NCBI GenBank assembly: GCA_938007995.1
Contig: CALLLW010000023.1
Span: 1-64,000 of the forward strand
DNA from: an uncultured Granulosicoccaceae bacterium
Lineage (GTDB): Bacteria > Pseudomonadota > Gammaproteobacteria > Granulosicoccales > Granulosicoccaceae
Length of the DNA: 64,000 nt
Reading direction: 5' to 3'
Part shown: positions 1-10,212 of the stretch, piece by piece
Position numbering within the stretch: the first letter of the stretch is position 1
Layout: every line of letters starts with the position of its first letter
Position numbers and translations under genes: made by a program
Notes under the pieces: model-generated
The model's database searches: none
Seen by the model: the letters and a program-made list of their open reading frames with translations, nothing else
Told to the model about the DNA's origin: nothing

Positions 1-14
1 GCAGACGGATTCCG

Positions 15-437
15 TTATCTAGAAATCAGTTGGTCAATATCCTCAGGCAACGGCGACTCCCTGCCACTTTTGCGTCGTGGCAGACCGCGCTTTGCCCGCG
101 ATACGTTGACTAACGTCATCGGCTGCTGACATGTAGGACACGTGACCTTGGCGGTGTTACCGGCATCGGTGTTTATCTCTGGCAACACCACCTGAAGGTC
201 GTGAAGATATACATCTAGCTTCCAAAGGTGCAATCCAGACGCAGAGGGTTTTAACGCGCACCGAATGCAACACAGAAGCACCTGAGGAAAGAGGTACTGG
301 TGAGGGTGCGGAGGTCTGGCGGAGTTCTGAGCCGTGGCATGCAGGAAGAGATACGTTGTAGAACCCAGGAAGCCCTGTGCGTTTCTGATCGGAGTTGAAT
401 GAATGGTAGTGAGTGAGTTGGGGCACGAAAAGGACAA
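15..437 (-). other. Doubtful open frame, possibly a mobile-element remnant
   Basis: An open frame of 140 codons on the minus strand that I do not recognise as a known protein. Only its last third looks protein-like: a CPTC pair (CPTCQQPM) followed by a basic stretch with KRGLPRRK. A short zinc-knuckle tail of this kind is found at the C-termini of some transposases, for example IS91-type, but nothing catalytic is visible. The N-terminal part has the Ser/Pro/His-rich composition of a random frame. It could be the 3' end of a decayed element, or it may be non-coding. Low confidence. Confidence 0.2.
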
Positions 438-769
438 GATCCTGGAAACGGTGTGGGCTCGATTATCGTTCGTACAGCACGTAGAGCGTCAGGTAGGGCA
501 GAGCCATCTGTCTATAAGCAATCAGGGTGTCTTGTCAGACATATTACGCGACCCACTGGAAGGACCAAAGATAAAAACAATAAGGCTCAAAATTCCGAAG
601 GACCCCGCAGGGCTGGTTAGTCGCAAAAAAGATTTTTCGTTAGTTTTCGTCTTTTGAAAAGTTACTCCGCCTGAAGGGCATTATAGGCAGACTTTATCTT
701 TTTGATGTACTGCAACTTTGTAGATGCACCTCGCGGCTTATCTCCCCTACGGTGATGATGTGGGCAACA
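438..769. other. Intergenic DNA without a recognisable gene
   Basis: About 330 bases downstream of rsmE. Open frames here are short and resemble no family I know. I see no T-tracted hairpin that would end rsmE transcription. A small inverted repeat (GATGT, 5-base gap, ACATC) sits near position 760. Confidence 0.4.
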
Positions 770-1516
770 TCAACCCATATCTCCTAAAAGAGACTGAATA
801 ATTGAAATTGCTGCAAAGCCGGCAGTTTCTGTTCTGAGAACTCTGGGGCCAAGCTTTATTAACTCGACACCGGCATCTGTTGCCATTTGTAGTTCGCGGG
901 TGCTGAAGCCACCTTCGGGTCCGACCAGAATATTGAGTGATGTGGCTGGTTTGATTTGTTTTATGGTTTTTTCAGCGGTGGGATGAATCAGTATGCTGCG
1001 CTCGTCTTTATGTTGTTGTAACCATTGTTCGAGGCTGGTTACCGGATCGATTACTGGAATACGGCTGCGGTTGCATTGACCGCAGGCGCTGCGGGCAATC
1101 CTGTTCCAGTGTTCTGCTTTTTTTTCTGCCTTTTTTTGATCAACCTGCAGGACAGTGCGTTCTGAGCTGACAGGTGTAACGCGGGTTACACCAAGCTCTG
1201 TGTTTTTTTGAATTACCAGGTCGAGTTTTGTACCTTTGGCCAGTGCCTGTATCAGGTTGATTGCTATTGGCGATTCTGTATCGTTCTTTGCGTAAGATTC
1301 AACTTGCAGCTGTGTGGTTTTACCAGCGCTAACGATTATGGCCTGGTAGTTATTGCCGTCGCCATTGAAGAGCTCGACTCTGTCACCCTCTTTGTACCTC
1401 ATCACTCTGATTAGATAGCGTGAGTCTTCTGTATCCAGGGTGACTGAAGGGCTTGAGTTTTTATTGATGCTGTTGGTGTCGATTGCATCGGGTATGTAGA
1501 GTCTTGTTGTTCTCAC
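770..1516 (-). CDS. rsmE: 16S rRNA (uracil-1498-N3)-methyltransferase RsmE
   Basis: A 248-residue SPOUT-class methyltransferase of normal length that uses SAM to methylate N3 of U1498 in helix 44 of 16S rRNA. Visible features are an N-terminal PUA-like segment (RYLIRVMRYKEGD, then VELFNGDG), the QALAKGTKLDLVIQKNTELG motif near residue 90, and the trefoil-knot SAM site ILVGPEGGFS followed by LGPRVLRTETA at the C-terminus. It lies 22 bp downstream of dnaG on the same strand, so the two are probably co-transcribed. In pseudomonads and enterics rpoD follows dnaG, so this neighbour is unusual. Confidence 0.95.
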   Translation of the reverse strand: MRTTRLYIPDAIDTNSINKNSSPSVTLDTEDSRYLIRVMRYKEGDRVELFNGDGNNYQAIIVSAGKTTQLQVESYAKNDTESPIAINLIQALAKGTKLDLVIQKNTELGVTRVTPVSSERTVLQVDQKKAEKKAEHWNRIARSACGQCNRSRIPVIDPVTSLEQWLQQHKDERSILIHPTAEKTIKQIKPATSLNILVGPEGGFSTRELQMATDAGVELIKLGPRVLRTETAGFAAISIIQSLLGDMG

Positions 1517-1538
1517 CTGTTTTCTACAGTTGATTTAT

Positions 1539-3302
1539 CTATGGCTGGTTGTTTTTTAGCTGTTTCAATCGTTCACGCAATTGGTCTTTCTGGCTGTCAC
1601 TCATTGAAGAGGGAGATTGCATAGTGCTGGAGCTTTGTTTGAGCTCCATACGCAGCGTGTCTTTTTTTAGCTGCTCAATGGCGTGTTGCAGTAGTTGTAA
1701 CGGTGTTTCAATTTCAGACTCTTCGGTGCTCTGCATGCCGGCGCGTGCGAGTTTATGCAGTGCTTCGGATTGCTCTGAGTCTCGAAATCGCTCAAGTATT
1801 GAACTGGTGGTTATATCCGGTTTATTTTCTACCACTGATACGATATCCATCAATAGTTTTGCACCGGGTATATCAATTGAAAACTCGAATTCTTCAGGGT
1901 CAATTTCAAGGATGGTTGCAGGCGTATCGAGGATTGCGATCAGTGCTTTCCTGACTGGTGATAGTCCACCCACTGCATGATTCTGTCTGGTGGTGGTTTC
2001 GCGGTAGTCAGGCTGGCTTTGCTGTACCGGTTGCGGCTTAAATACTGTAACGCCAACCTTTGCATGTAATTGCTCTTCAACCAGTGTGCGATAAACACCT
2101 GACGGGATTTGTGAGATCAGTGGCTTTGCAATTTCAGCCAACCTGGCTTTGTTGCCGGTGCTGTTTTTATCCTGATCAAGGCCCGCCTGCATCTCGAGCT
2201 GTTGAAACATAAAGCTGGCAGCATCAATGCTATTAGCGTGTAAATTCTGCATAAACGCTTCAGCCCCGAGTGACTTAACCAGTGAGTCAGGATCTTCACC
2301 ATCGGGTAGAAATAGAAATCGCGCGTCGCGTCCGGATTTAAGGCAGGGCAGGGCTGAATTAAGCGCTCGCCATGCCGCTTTTTTACCTGCATTATCTCCG
2401 TCAAAACAAAACACAAGCTCGTCCGTTTCTCTGAACAGTTGGGTAACCTGTTCGGTGGATGTTGCTGTGCCCAGTGTGGCGACTGCTGTGTTGATGCCCG
2501 CATGTGCCAGTGCGATAACATCCATATAGCCTTCCACCACCAGTACCCTTTCAGGACTTCCGCGGGTGATTTGGCGCAGTTCGTATAAGCCGTATAACTC
2601 GCGACCTTTTTGAAACAGCGGTGTCTCTGGTGAGTTCAGGTATTTCGGTTCCGAGCTATCCATGACTCTGCCGCCAAAACCGATTACTCGTCCGCGTCGA
2701 TCACGTATCGGGTACATGATGCGGTTACGGAATCGATCGTGAGTTTTGCCGCTGTCATTGCGTACCAGCATGCCTGACTGCAGCAGAAACGCTTCCGGTG
2801 CGCTGGTTTTTTCGGTCAGTGCATGCCAGGCATCGGGTGAGAAGCCAAGGTCAAACCGCTTTGCAGTCTCACCCGAAACACCTCGCTGCTTGAGATACTC
2901 GATAGCTTTTGGTGCTTCCTTTAACTGATGCTTATAGAAATCATTGCAGGTATTCAGTGCATCAAAAAGACCCTGCTGTGAAGGTGTGATTGATGCGACC
3001 GCATCGCGAGGCACCTCAAGACCCGCACGATCAGCCAGAAACTCAACTGCATCAACAAAGTGCATGTTGTCGAATTCCATCAGAAAGCTGATGGCGTTAC
3101 CGGATACGCCACAGCCAAAGCAGTGGTAGAACTGCTTGGGCTGGCTTACGGTAAATGACGGGGTTTTCTCACCATGGAACGGGCAGCAGGCTTTGTGGTT
3201 GGCGCCGGCCTTTTTTAACGGCACATAACGATCAATAATCTCGACAATATCTACCCGTGAGAGCAGATCGTCGATAAATGATTGTGGGATGCGGCCAGCC
3301 AT
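1539..3302 (-). CDS. dnaG: DNA primase DnaG
   Basis: DNA-dependent RNA polymerase that makes replication primers and binds DnaB. At 587 residues it has the usual length. The N-terminal CHC2 zinc finger has ligands C40, H43, C61 and C64. The TOPRIM catalytic core has E257 in VVEGYMDV and D301/D303 in FDGDNAGKKA. A less conserved C-terminal DnaB-binding helical domain follows after about residue 440. In E. coli and Pseudomonas dnaG follows rpsU (with yqeY between them in Pseudomonas). Here rpsU-yqeY lie 20 kb away and gltB is directly upstream. No strong Shine-Dalgarno sequence precedes the ATG, but the start matches the family N-terminus (MAGRIPQSFIDDLLSRVDIV). Confidence 0.97.
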   Translation of the reverse strand: MAGRIPQSFIDDLLSRVDIVEIIDRYVPLKKAGANHKACCPFHGEKTPSFTVSQPKQFYHCFGCGVSGNAISFLMEFDNMHFVDAVEFLADRAGLEVPRDAVASITPSQQGLFDALNTCNDFYKHQLKEAPKAIEYLKQRGVSGETAKRFDLGFSPDAWHALTEKTSAPEAFLLQSGMLVRNDSGKTHDRFRNRIMYPIRDRRGRVIGFGGRVMDSSEPKYLNSPETPLFQKGRELYGLYELRQITRGSPERVLVVEGYMDVIALAHAGINTAVATLGTATSTEQVTQLFRETDELVFCFDGDNAGKKAAWRALNSALPCLKSGRDARFLFLPDGEDPDSLVKSLGAEAFMQNLHANSIDAASFMFQQLEMQAGLDQDKNSTGNKARLAEIAKPLISQIPSGVYRTLVEEQLHAKVGVTVFKPQPVQQSQPDYRETTTRQNHAVGGLSPVRKALIAILDTPATILEIDPEEFEFSIDIPGAKLLMDIVSVVENKPDITTSSILERFRDSEQSEALHKLARAGMQSTEESEIETPLQLLQHAIEQLKKDTLRMELKQSSSTMQSPSSMSDSQKDQLRERLKQLKNNQP

Positions 3303-3370
3303 GAGGCATTATCGCAGATGCTTGGTGACTATAGCGAGATAGTAGTTACCGGCTCCGGCTTGTGTGATTC

Positions 3371-3410
3371 TGCCAGTGCCAGTGCCAGTGCCAGTGCCCG
3401 TGCCAGTGCA
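3371..3410. repeat. Hexamer tandem repeat (TGCCAG)n
   Basis: The unit TGCCAG occurs six times in a row, with one variant copy (TGCCCG, 3395-3400), and is followed by a partial unit TGCA. It lies between the gltB stop codon and the dnaG start and abuts a perfect hairpin. It is read as CTGGCA repeats in the direction of gltB-dnaG transcription. Confidence 0.9.
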
Positions 3411-3436
3411 CCACCTTCCCCGCGCGGGAAGGTGGT
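3410..3436 (-). terminator. Perfect 11-bp hairpin after gltB (no U-tract)
   Basis: ACCACCTTCCC (3410-3420) and GGGAAGGTGGT (3426-3436) form an uninterrupted 11-bp stem with a 5-base CGCGC loop. It begins 15 bases after the gltB stop codon. The minus-strand sequence after it is the CTGGCA repeat and not a T-run, so it is not a classical intrinsic terminator. It could be a processing or mRNA-stabilising element, or a partial terminator between gltB and dnaG. Confidence 0.5.
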
Positions 3437-3451
3437 CTTATGGCCTGTGGA

Positions 3452-6400
3452 TCAGGCTGCTTTCTTAAGCGTTGACAGCAATGCCGAGAGTTCGGCGGCT
3501 TTCGGTGTGACCAGCCAGAACCGGGAGCTGAGGCTGTAGAAGTTTTCCAGTAGCTCACGACCCCACTCACTGCCGGTTTCGGCAATGTGAGTTTCAAGCA
3601 TTTCCTGCAGCACGTGACGGTAGGCTTCCATGGCCTCGGGGTGAATACGCCTGATGTCTATCAGTTCGTGGTTGTATCGATCAACAAACAGGTTGTGACG
3701 GTCAAACACGAAGGCAAAACCACCCGTCATGCCAGCGCCGAAATTCACGCCGGTTTCACCCAGTACGGCAACACAGCCACCGGTCATATATTCGCAGGCA
3801 TGATCACCCACGCCTTCGATCACTGCCGTTGCACCGGAATTGCGCACCGCGAAGCGCTCGCCACCGAGGCCGGATACATACATGTGACCACCGGTAGCAC
3901 CGTACAGGCAGGTGTTACCAACAATAGTGTTTTCGGTGCTGACAAAGCGCGAGCCGACAGGTGGTCGGATAACAATCTTGCCACCGGCCATGCCTTTGCC
4001 AACGTAATCGTTGGCATCACCTTCAAGTAACAGGTTAAGGCCACCGGCATTCCAGACACCGAAACTTTGACCTGCAGTGCCTTTCATATGTACGTTGATC
4101 GGACTGTCAGCCATGCCGAGATTGCCGTGCAGCTTTGCAATCTCACCAGACAGGCGCGCACCGATTGAACGGTTGATATTTTTAATACCAAAGTGAAAGT
4201 CGCCACCGGATTTAGACTGAATAGCCGGCAGGCATTCAGCCACCATCTGTGTGGCAAGCTCTGCTTTGTCGAAAGGGCGGTTACGCTTCTGAGTACAGTA
4301 GCGCGGTGCTTCCATCGGTACACCACCGTCGGACAACAGCTTTGAAAAATCGACTTTGCTTTGTCTTTCTGTTTCACCTTCCATCTGCTCGAGTAGATCG
4401 GTTCGACCGATGATCTCGTTCAGACTTCGGTAACCCAAACTGGCGAGATGTCTGCGAACATCTTCTGCAACAAACTCCATATAGTTAACGACTTTTTCAA
4501 CGTCGCCACGAAAGTGCCTCATGCGCAGTACTTTGTGTTGTGTTGCAACACCGGTCGCGCAGTTATTGAGGTGACAGATTCGCAGAAATTTGCACCCCAT
4601 TGCGATCATAGGGCCTGTGCCAAAGCCAAAACTTTCAGCACCAAGCAAGGCCGCCTTGATAACATCAAGGCCGGTCTTGAGGCCACCGTCTGTTTGCACA
4701 CGAACTTTATCGCGTAGATTGTTGGCACGCAGAATCTGATGTGTTTCAGACATACCGAGCTCCCATGGAGAGCCTGCATACTTAACACTGGTCAGTGGTG
4801 ATGCACCGGTGCCACCGTCGTAACCTGAAATGGTGATCAGGTCGGCATAGGCTTTGGCAACACCGGCAGCAATAGTACCAACGCCTGCTTCTGCAACCAG
4901 CTTCACTGAAACCAGCGCCTGTGGGTTAACCTGCTTTAAATCAAATATCAGTTGCGCGAGATCTTCAATGGAGTAGATATCATGGTGTGGTGGTGGTGAT
5001 ATCAGTGACACACCAGGCATGGAATATCGTAGTGTCGCGATAGTCTCGTTCACTTTATGGCCTGGCAGCTGGCCTCCTTCACCTGGCTTTGCACCCTGGG
5101 CGATTTTTATCTGAATCACCTCGGCATTGACCAGATAATGCGGGGTTACGCCGAAGCGGCCTGATGCCACCTGTTTGATCTTTGAGTTTTTATTCGTGCC
5201 ATAGCGTTTTGGGTCTTCACCACCTTCACCGGAGTTTGATCTGGCGCCGAGCGCGTTCATGGCTTCAGCCAGAGTTTCGTGTGCTTCAGGTGACAGTGCG
5301 CCAAGTGACATACCGGCTGAGTCAAAGCGACCAATGATATCTTTGGCCGATTCAACCTGATCCAGTGGCAGTGGTTCACTGGCTGTTCTTAGTTTCAGCA
5401 GATCTCTAACTGTGGTTGGATCACGGCCATCAACAAACGCGGCATATTTTTCGTAGTCACTGTACTCACCGGAGGTTACTGCCTCTTGCAGAGATGCCAC
5501 AACATCCGGGTTGTATGCATGGTATTCACCGCCATCGACGTACTTGAGAAGTCCGCCATGTCCGGTGTCTGCGCGTTTGTTCCAGGCCAGGTCGGCAAGA
5601 GATTGAGCGTCTTTAGTCAGGTCGCTGTAGTCAGCACCCTGTATACGGCTGGTAGTACCGATAAAGCACTGGTTCACGATCTCATCATGCAGACCGACAA
5701 TTTCAAACAGCTGTGCACCGCGATAACTTGCGATTGTTGAGATACCCATCTTTGACAACACTTTCAACAGGCCCTTATTAATACCTTTGCGGTAGTTTTG
5801 TTCGAGCTTGAGTGCGTCTGTATGGTCAATCTCACCACGGCGGACCATGCCGCGAATGCTTTCATAAGACAGGTACGGATAGACGCAGGTGGCGCCATAA
5901 CCGATCAGTACAGCAATATGGTGTGGATCGCGTGCTGTGCCGGTTTCAACAACAATATTTGCTTCGCAACGCAGACCTGCTTTGATTAACGCATGATGTA
6001 CTGCGCCGGTAGCAAGCAGTGCATGTACCGGCAACAAGCCTTCTTTAATGTTGCTGTCACTAAGGACAATAATAACCAATTCATCACGCACTGCACTGAT
6101 GGCCTGTTCGGTGATGTTCTCGATCGCCTGTTGCAGAGTTTGCTTTGTTGGATCAAAGTTTAAGTCGATTTTTATATGGCGATACTCAACTTCATCATTC
6201 ATTGCTAACAGGGTTTCAAACTTTTCGCGTGACAGCACTGGTGAGCGCACCAGTAATCTGCGAGCGTGATCAAAAGTTTCTTTAAAAAGATTTTGTTCAA
6301 CACCCAGGCAGGTCTCAAGAGACATCACAATTGATTCGCGCAGCGGATCAATGGGCGGATTGGTTACCTGGGCAAACTGCTGGCGGAAGTTCTCATACAG

Positions 6401-7930
6401 AGAGCGGACTTTTTTGGAGAACACCGGAAAAGGTGTGTCATCACCCATGGAGCCAATCGCTTCCTGTGCGTCTTCAGCAAGTACACGTAGTATCTGATCA
6501 CGCTCTTCGAAGGTAATGCCGTACATCTTTTCATGGACTTTGAGTTGCTTGTCATCCATTGATGGTTTGGTTGGCGGTGTATCACGCAGTCTTGAGCGCA
6601 GATGACGCGAATGCGTTTGCAACCAGCGGGCGAATGGTCGGCTGGTCTTTAGCATGTCATCTATTTTTTCCGGCTGTAAGATCTCACCTGTGTCTGTATC
6701 TACAGCGAACATCTGGCCTGGTTTGACACGGCCTTTGGCAACAACCTCTTCCGGGTCGTAGTCATAGACGCCGATCTCTGAAGCGAGGGTAATCTGGCGG
6801 TCGCGCGTGATAACGTATCGCGCCGGCCGCAGCCCATTGCGATCAAGTACACAGGATGCGTATCGGCCATCTGTCAGTACCACACCTGCTGGTCCATCCC
6901 ATGGTTCCATATGCATTGATGCATACTCAAGCCATGCGCGCATTTCAGGGTCGGTTGAGTTCATGTTGTGCCATGCCGGTGGCAGTAACAGACGCATCGC
7001 ACGGAAAATATCCATGCCGCCTGATAACAGGACTTCCAGCATGTTATCCAGTGACATGGAATCGGAACCTGCCATCGACACCAGTGGTACCAGTTCTCTG
7101 AGTTCAGGCAACAGTTCGCTATGGAACTTGGATGCTCTTGCATTGGCCCAGTTGCGGTTGCCGCGAATGGTATTGATCTCGCCGTTGTGAGCCAGATATC
7201 TGAACGGTTGTGCGAGTCGCCATTGCGGCATTGTATTGGTTGAGAACCGCTGATGAAAAACCGCAATGCGTGAGGCCAGTGTGGGATCGTTGAGGTCTTC
7301 GTAAAATACCGGCAGCCGGTCTGGCATCATCAACCCTTTGTAAAGGATCACGTCTGCAGACAGAGTATTAATGTAGAACTCCGGATCGGATTCGCGCAGT
7401 GTCAGCTCAGTTTTGCGTCTGGCAACAAACAGGTTGCGATTGAATTCGGCAGCGTCCATGTAGGCCGGCGCTGTAACAAAAATCTGTTCGATTTGTGGCA
7501 GTGTTTTTTTAGCTTCTAAACCACAGGCGTCAGTGTCAACCGGCACAATGCGCCAACCGTTGACCGTCAGGTTGCGCTCTTCTATGTTTTTGTTGAGTGT
7601 GTTGCGAGCAAGATCGGCTTTGGCGTTATCTTTATTGAGAAACACCATGCCAACAGCGAAGTTCCGACCCACCTCAAAGTTGCACTCGGCGGCTTTGCTG
7701 CGCAGAAAATTGACCGGCTTACGCAGCAGCAAGCCGCAGCCGTCGCCGGATTTTCCATCGGCGGCTACCGCGCCGCGGTGTGTCATGCGACCCAGCGCTT
7801 CGACAGCGGTCTTCACCAGTTTGTGTGATGGTCGTCCGTCGATTTGAGCAATCAGCCCGAAACCGCAGTTGTCGTGTTCGAAGTCGGGGCGATAGAGACC
7901 GGTCGCCGCCAGTTTATCCAGTGCGTTCAT
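3452..7930 (-). CDS. gltB: Glutamate synthase (NADPH) large subunit GltB
   Basis: Large (alpha) subunit of GOGAT, which transfers the amide nitrogen of glutamine to 2-oxoglutarate in nitrogen assimilation. At 1492 residues it matches the family. A short propeptide precedes Cys22 (HDNCGFG), the N-terminal nucleophile of the glutaminase domain. The central and FMN-binding synthase domains include [12 protein letters not shown] and the 3Fe-4S cysteines in CRICHLNNC at about residues 1105-1125 (C-x5-C-x4-C with the preceding GCKFLRIC). A Gly-rich beta-helix with repeated G-GG-GG motifs ends the protein. A GAGGG Shine-Dalgarno sequence precedes the ATG by about 6 bases. Its partner gltD is not adjacent but about 14 kb away, beyond the pil genes. 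Confidence 0.98.
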   Translation of the reverse strand: MNALDKLAATGLYRPDFEHDNCGFGLIAQIDGRPSHKLVKTAVEALGRMTHRGAVAADGKSGDGCGLLLRKPVNFLRSKAAECNFEVGRNFAVGMVFLNKDNAKADLARNTLNKNIEERNLTVNGWRIVPVDTDACGLEAKKTLPQIEQIFVTAPAYMDAAEFNRNLFVARRKTELTLRESDPEFYINTLSADVILYKGLMMPDRLPVFYEDLNDPTLASRIAVFHQRFSTNTMPQWRLAQPFRYLAHNGEINTIRGNRNWANARASKFHSELLPELRELVPLVSMAGSDSMSLDNMLEVLLSGGMDIFRAMRLLLPPAWHNMNSTDPEMRAWLEYASMHMEPWDGPAGVVLTDGRYASCVLDRNGLRPARYVITRDRQITLASEIGVYDYDPEEVVAKGRVKPGQMFAVDTDTGEILQPEKIDDMLKTSRPFARWLQTHSRHLRSRLRDTPPTKPSMDDKQLKVHEKMYGITFEERDQILRVLAEDAQEAIGSMGDDTPFPVFSKKVRSLYENFRQQFAQVTNPPIDPLRESIVMSLETCLGVEQNLFKETFDHARRLLVRSPVLSREKFETLLAMNDEVEYRHIKIDLNFDPTKQTLQQAIENITEQAISAVRDELVIIVLSDSNIKEGLLPVHALLATGAVHHALIKAGLRCEANIVVETGTARDPHHIAVLIGYGATCVYPYLSYESIRGMVRRGEIDHTDALKLEQNYRKGINKGLLKVLSKMGISTIASYRGAQLFEIVGLHDEIVNQCFIGTTSRIQGADYSDLTKDAQSLADLAWNKRADTGHGGLLKYVDGGEYHAYNPDVVASLQEAVTSGEYSDYEKYAAFVDGRDPTTVRDLLKLRTASEPLPLDQVESAKDIIGRFDSAGMSLGALSPEAHETLAEAMNALGARSNSGEGGEDPKRYGTNKNSKIKQVASGRFGVTPHYLVNAEVIQIKIAQGAKPGEGGQLPGHKVNETIATLRYSMPGVSLISPPPHHDIYSIEDLAQLIFDLKQVNPQALVSVKLVAEAGVGTIAAGVAKAYADLITISGYDGGTGASPLTSVKYAGSPWELGMSETHQILRANNLRDKVRVQTDGGLKTGLDVIKAALLGAESFGFGTGPMIAMGCKFLRICHLNNCATGVATQHKVLRMRHFRGDVEKVVNYMEFVAEDVRRHLASLGYRSLNEIIGRTDLLEQMEGETERQSKVDFSKLLSDGGVPMEAPRYCTQKRNRPFDKAELATQMVAECLPAIQSKSGGDFHFGIKNINRSIGARLSGEIAKLHGNLGMADSPINVHMKGTAGQSFGVWNAGGLNLLLEGDANDYVGKGMAGGKIVIRPPVGSRFVSTENTIVGNTCLYGATGGHMYVSGLGGERFAVRNSGATAVIEGVGDHACEYMTGGCVAVLGETGVNFGAGMTGGFAFVFDRHNLFVDRYNHELIDIRRIHPEAMEAYRHVLQEMLETHIAETGSEWGRELLENFYSLSSRFWLVTPKAAELSALLSTLKKAA

Positions 7931-7977
7931 GATAACCCTCTGTGTTTTCCGCCAGCGGTGGGTTTTGTTTTTATGTC

Positions 7978-8144
7978 AGCTCCGTGTGGAGCTTCAGCCA
8001 GTTATGACCGGAGTCGGTTTACCGCAGTCGACGTTTGCGAACGTGACTTCGGTCCCGACTATGCCATCAAACGTGTGAATTTCGGGTGGAATCCCGGGCA
8101 CGGGCTGAGAGGGGGTGCCGCCAGCTTAAATAGCTGGCTTTTTT
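7978..8144 (+). ncRNA. Candidate structured RNA in the gltB-damX gap
   Basis: This 323-bp gap has no credible gene but several stems that fold best as plus-strand RNA. They are AGCTCC-GTGT-GGAGCT (7978-7993); GACCGGAGTC (8007-8016) with GACTTCGGTC (8045-8054), which pairs fully as RNA only on the plus strand through a G-U; an inner ACGTT-TGCG-AACGT hairpin; GGCAC with GTGCC near 8097-8117; and a final intrinsic terminator at 8120-8144. It could be a small RNA antisense to the gltB leader. Alternatively the same stems may act within the gltB 5' UTR on the minus strand. I do not recognise an Rfam family and saw no convincing plus-strand promoter. Confidence 0.3.
8120..8144 (+). terminator. Intrinsic terminator on plus strand upstream of gltB
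   Basis: GCCAGCT (8120-8126), loop TAAAT, AGCTGGC (8132-8138), then six Ts (8139-8144). This is a canonical rho-independent terminator for plus-strand transcription. No plus-strand protein gene precedes it, since gltB occupies the minus strand, so what it terminates is unexplained. Confidence 0.7.
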
Positions 8145-8253
8145 GTGGTGTGTGCGAATCCGCCTCGCTGCAATAGTGGGCGAAATCGTTAAAAACTGCA
8201 AGGTTAAAGGTTTTTTGCCTTACTTTTGACTTATAGCGAGAGTTTGTTGCGAT

Positions 8254-10212
8254 TTAGTTACGCCGTTTGATGTCAGCCTGAAGATCGCTGACCGGACGGA
8301 TCCAGACGCCGAATTTTTTCGCCTCGTCGTTCATTTCCTCGACCGCTGCAATCGCCTCGGAGCGGGTGTCGTACAGACCGCTCAGCAAACCAAATACCGG
8401 GTTGTTACTGTTGGTGGTGAGGAACGGATAAATCGCCACCGGATCCTGTACGTCCATGGTTTGCGCCAACTCTATGATGTAGCTACGTTCGCGCGAAGTT
8501 GCGAGCTGCACTGTGAACTTGACCGGCGACTGAAAAAGCACCCAGCGCTCGTTCTCAATGGCGCGATTCGGCGCTGCGGGTTCAGTTTGGTTGATGATCG
8601 TCTCTTCGGTCGGTGAATTATCTAACGGTGCATCGGCTGCAGCGTCAGTGTCGCCATCGATCAAATCGGCTAACGGATCGGCAACCGGTTCGTTGATGGC
8701 CAGCGAAGAATTATTGTTAGAAGAATTACCGTTAGGCGTGGCTGCTCCTATCTGCTCTGGTTCATCAAGTAAATTGTTGTCTGATAATTGATCCCCGCTT
8801 GTCAGATCTGGATTGCCAACGCCTTTGTTCTCTGCCAGGCCAGAGCTTTGCCCGGGTGCCGGTGCAGGAACAATGAACTCGGTCGGGCTGTTGTTTTCGT
8901 TCGGCAGATCGTTGGTAGTGATAGTTCGGGTTTCAGCCTGCGGCCGAGTTGGCGGTTCCGGCAATACCAGAGGTTCAGACGATGGTTGCGTGTTTGTACC
9001 TGGCTGCGCGGAAATGGCGGATCGGTCAACAGTGGGTTTGGGCCTTTGGCCGGCATCGGCCAGCGTGTTATCAGCGACGGTGCCGTTGTTGACGGCATCA
9101 CCAGCCAGAGAGTCCTGCTCCAGCGGCTGTACTAATGGTGTTGTGGGTGGTGATGTGGGTAGTGGCGTGGCCGGTAGCGAGGATGTTTCACTTCCTGCCC
9201 CGCTGACCACTGCAGGCTCGGCAGTCGGCGAGACTATCGGCTGTTCAACTACAGTGTCTTCTGTGTTTAAAACAGTGATTACATCGGCTTCGGGCTCGTC
9301 GCCGAAAAACATTGTCAGGCCGAGTCCGATTGCACCGATAGCTGCGGCGCCGACCAGTAACACGGGCCACTCAACAGATGACAGCCAGCTGGCTTTTGCA
9401 CCCGCTGCATCCTGACCACGATAAACACCGTTGAGATAATTGGCAGCGTTAGAGTTGATACGCCCCGGAAGTCCCGCTGACTCTCTTTGAATTTTGGTGA
9501 TAGCTTTGTCGGTGAAAGGAAACGCGTCGGCAAACCCTGCCTGATGCAATTTGCTGCTCAGGTATTCTTTGGTGCGACTTTCATCCAGCGGCTGCATGGT
9601 TGTGGTGCTGTGGTTGAGTTGCAGCTCCTCGAATTGCGCTTCAAACCGGTCAATTGCCTGTCCCAGGGCTGGCGTGCCTGTCAGCAACAGACGAGCTGTT
9701 TTACCGTCTTCATTTTCAAAGTGCTCAAGTGCATCCACCAGGAAGGCGATTTCTTCCATTGGTGCATCGTGCGCATCATCAATAATCAACAACGGGTTTA
9801 GGTGATCATCGGTCACCTGCTCAAAAATCGGCACCAGTGCTTCGATGTATTCATTCAGCGATTCTAATGTTTGCTCGTCGCCGTTGAGGAGGTCGTTTAA
9901 TACGGCGTGCAGGAATCCTTTAGCCTGAAACTGCTCACTGCCCTTGACAACAAATGGCTTGATGCTGTTTTTACAATGCTTGAGCAGTTGTTGCAGCAGA
10001 ACAGTTTTGCCAGCGCCATCTTCGCCAATCAGCAAGTGAAGCGAGTTGCCAAAACGGACCTGCTGTTCAAGTGCACCGCGGGTTTTCTGGATTTCCGCAT
10101 CGGTCATGGGCTGACGCTTTTTGTCCTCCAGAAACGGCTGCTCGGACAGACCGAGTTCGCTTAGCGTTTCGTCATGAAGGCGGCTGTTTGCGTGCGCGTC
10201 TTGGGCTGGCAT
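8254..10212 (-). CDS. damX: DamX-like ATPase with C-terminal SPOR domain
   Basis: 652 residues. The N-terminal ExeA-like AAA+ ATPase has Walker A GEDGAGKT (63-70) and Walker B LLIIDDAHD (near 145). A single membrane segment lies at about 283-305 (WPVLLVGAAAIGAIGLGLTM). A long low-complexity Pro/Thr/Asn/Ser linker of about 230 residues follows, with a SPOR domain over the last 90 residues (FTVQLATSRERSYI). SPOR domains bind denuded septal peptidoglycan, and DamX is a cell-division protein of enterics and pseudomonads. The position between aroB and gltB is the conserved one for damX. The N-terminal ATPase is cytoplasmic, with the linker and SPOR domain in the periplasm. Confidence 0.88.
   Translation of the reverse strand: MPAQDAHANSRLHDETLSELGLSEQPFLEDKKRQPMTDAEIQKTRGALEQQVRFGNSLHLLIGEDGAGKTVLLQQLLKHCKNSIKPFVVKGSEQFQAKGFLHAVLNDLLNGDEQTLESLNEYIEALVPIFEQVTDDHLNPLLIIDDAHDAPMEEIAFLVDALEHFENEDGKTARLLLTGTPALGQAIDRFEAQFEELQLNHSTTTMQPLDESRTKEYLSSKLHQAGFADAFPFTDKAITKIQRESAGLPGRINSNAANYLNGVYRGQDAAGAKASWLSSVEWPVLLVGAAAIGAIGLGLTMFFGDEPEADVITVLNTEDTVVEQPIVSPTAEPAVVSGAGSETSSLPATPLPTSPPTTPLVQPLEQDSLAGDAVNNGTVADNTLADAGQRPKPTVDRSAISAQPGTNTQPSSEPLVLPEPPTRPQAETRTITTNDLPNENNSPTEFIVPAPAPGQSSGLAENKGVGNPDLTSGDQLSDNNLLDEPEQIGAATPNGNSSNNNSSLAINEPVADPLADLIDGDTDAAADAPLDNSPTEETIINQTEPAAPNRAIENERWVLFQSPVKFTVQLATSRERSYIIELAQTMDVQDPVAIYPFLTTNSNNPVFGLLSGLYDTRSEAIAAVEEMNDEAKKFGVWIRPVSDLQADIKRRN

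Noticed and set aside
61-83. CTGCCAC-9-GTGGCAG inverted repeat as a possible transposon end
   Set aside because: Only 7-bp arms, no target duplication and no partner end in the window.
403-657. 84-codon plus-strand frame near the left edge
   Set aside because: No recognisable family, no ribosome-binding site, and composition unlike the neighbouring genes.
8083-8119. CTGAGA and GGGTGCC next to each other on the plus strand, resembling parts of a TPP riboswitch
   Set aside because: The parts are in the wrong order, the second conserved half (CCTGAT... and the ACC-GG helix) is missing, and no thiamine gene follows.
7844-8176. 110-codon plus-strand frame over the gltB start and leader
   Set aside because: Half of it is antisense to gltB, no family resemblance, and it runs into the terminator hairpin; the RNA structure explains the region better.
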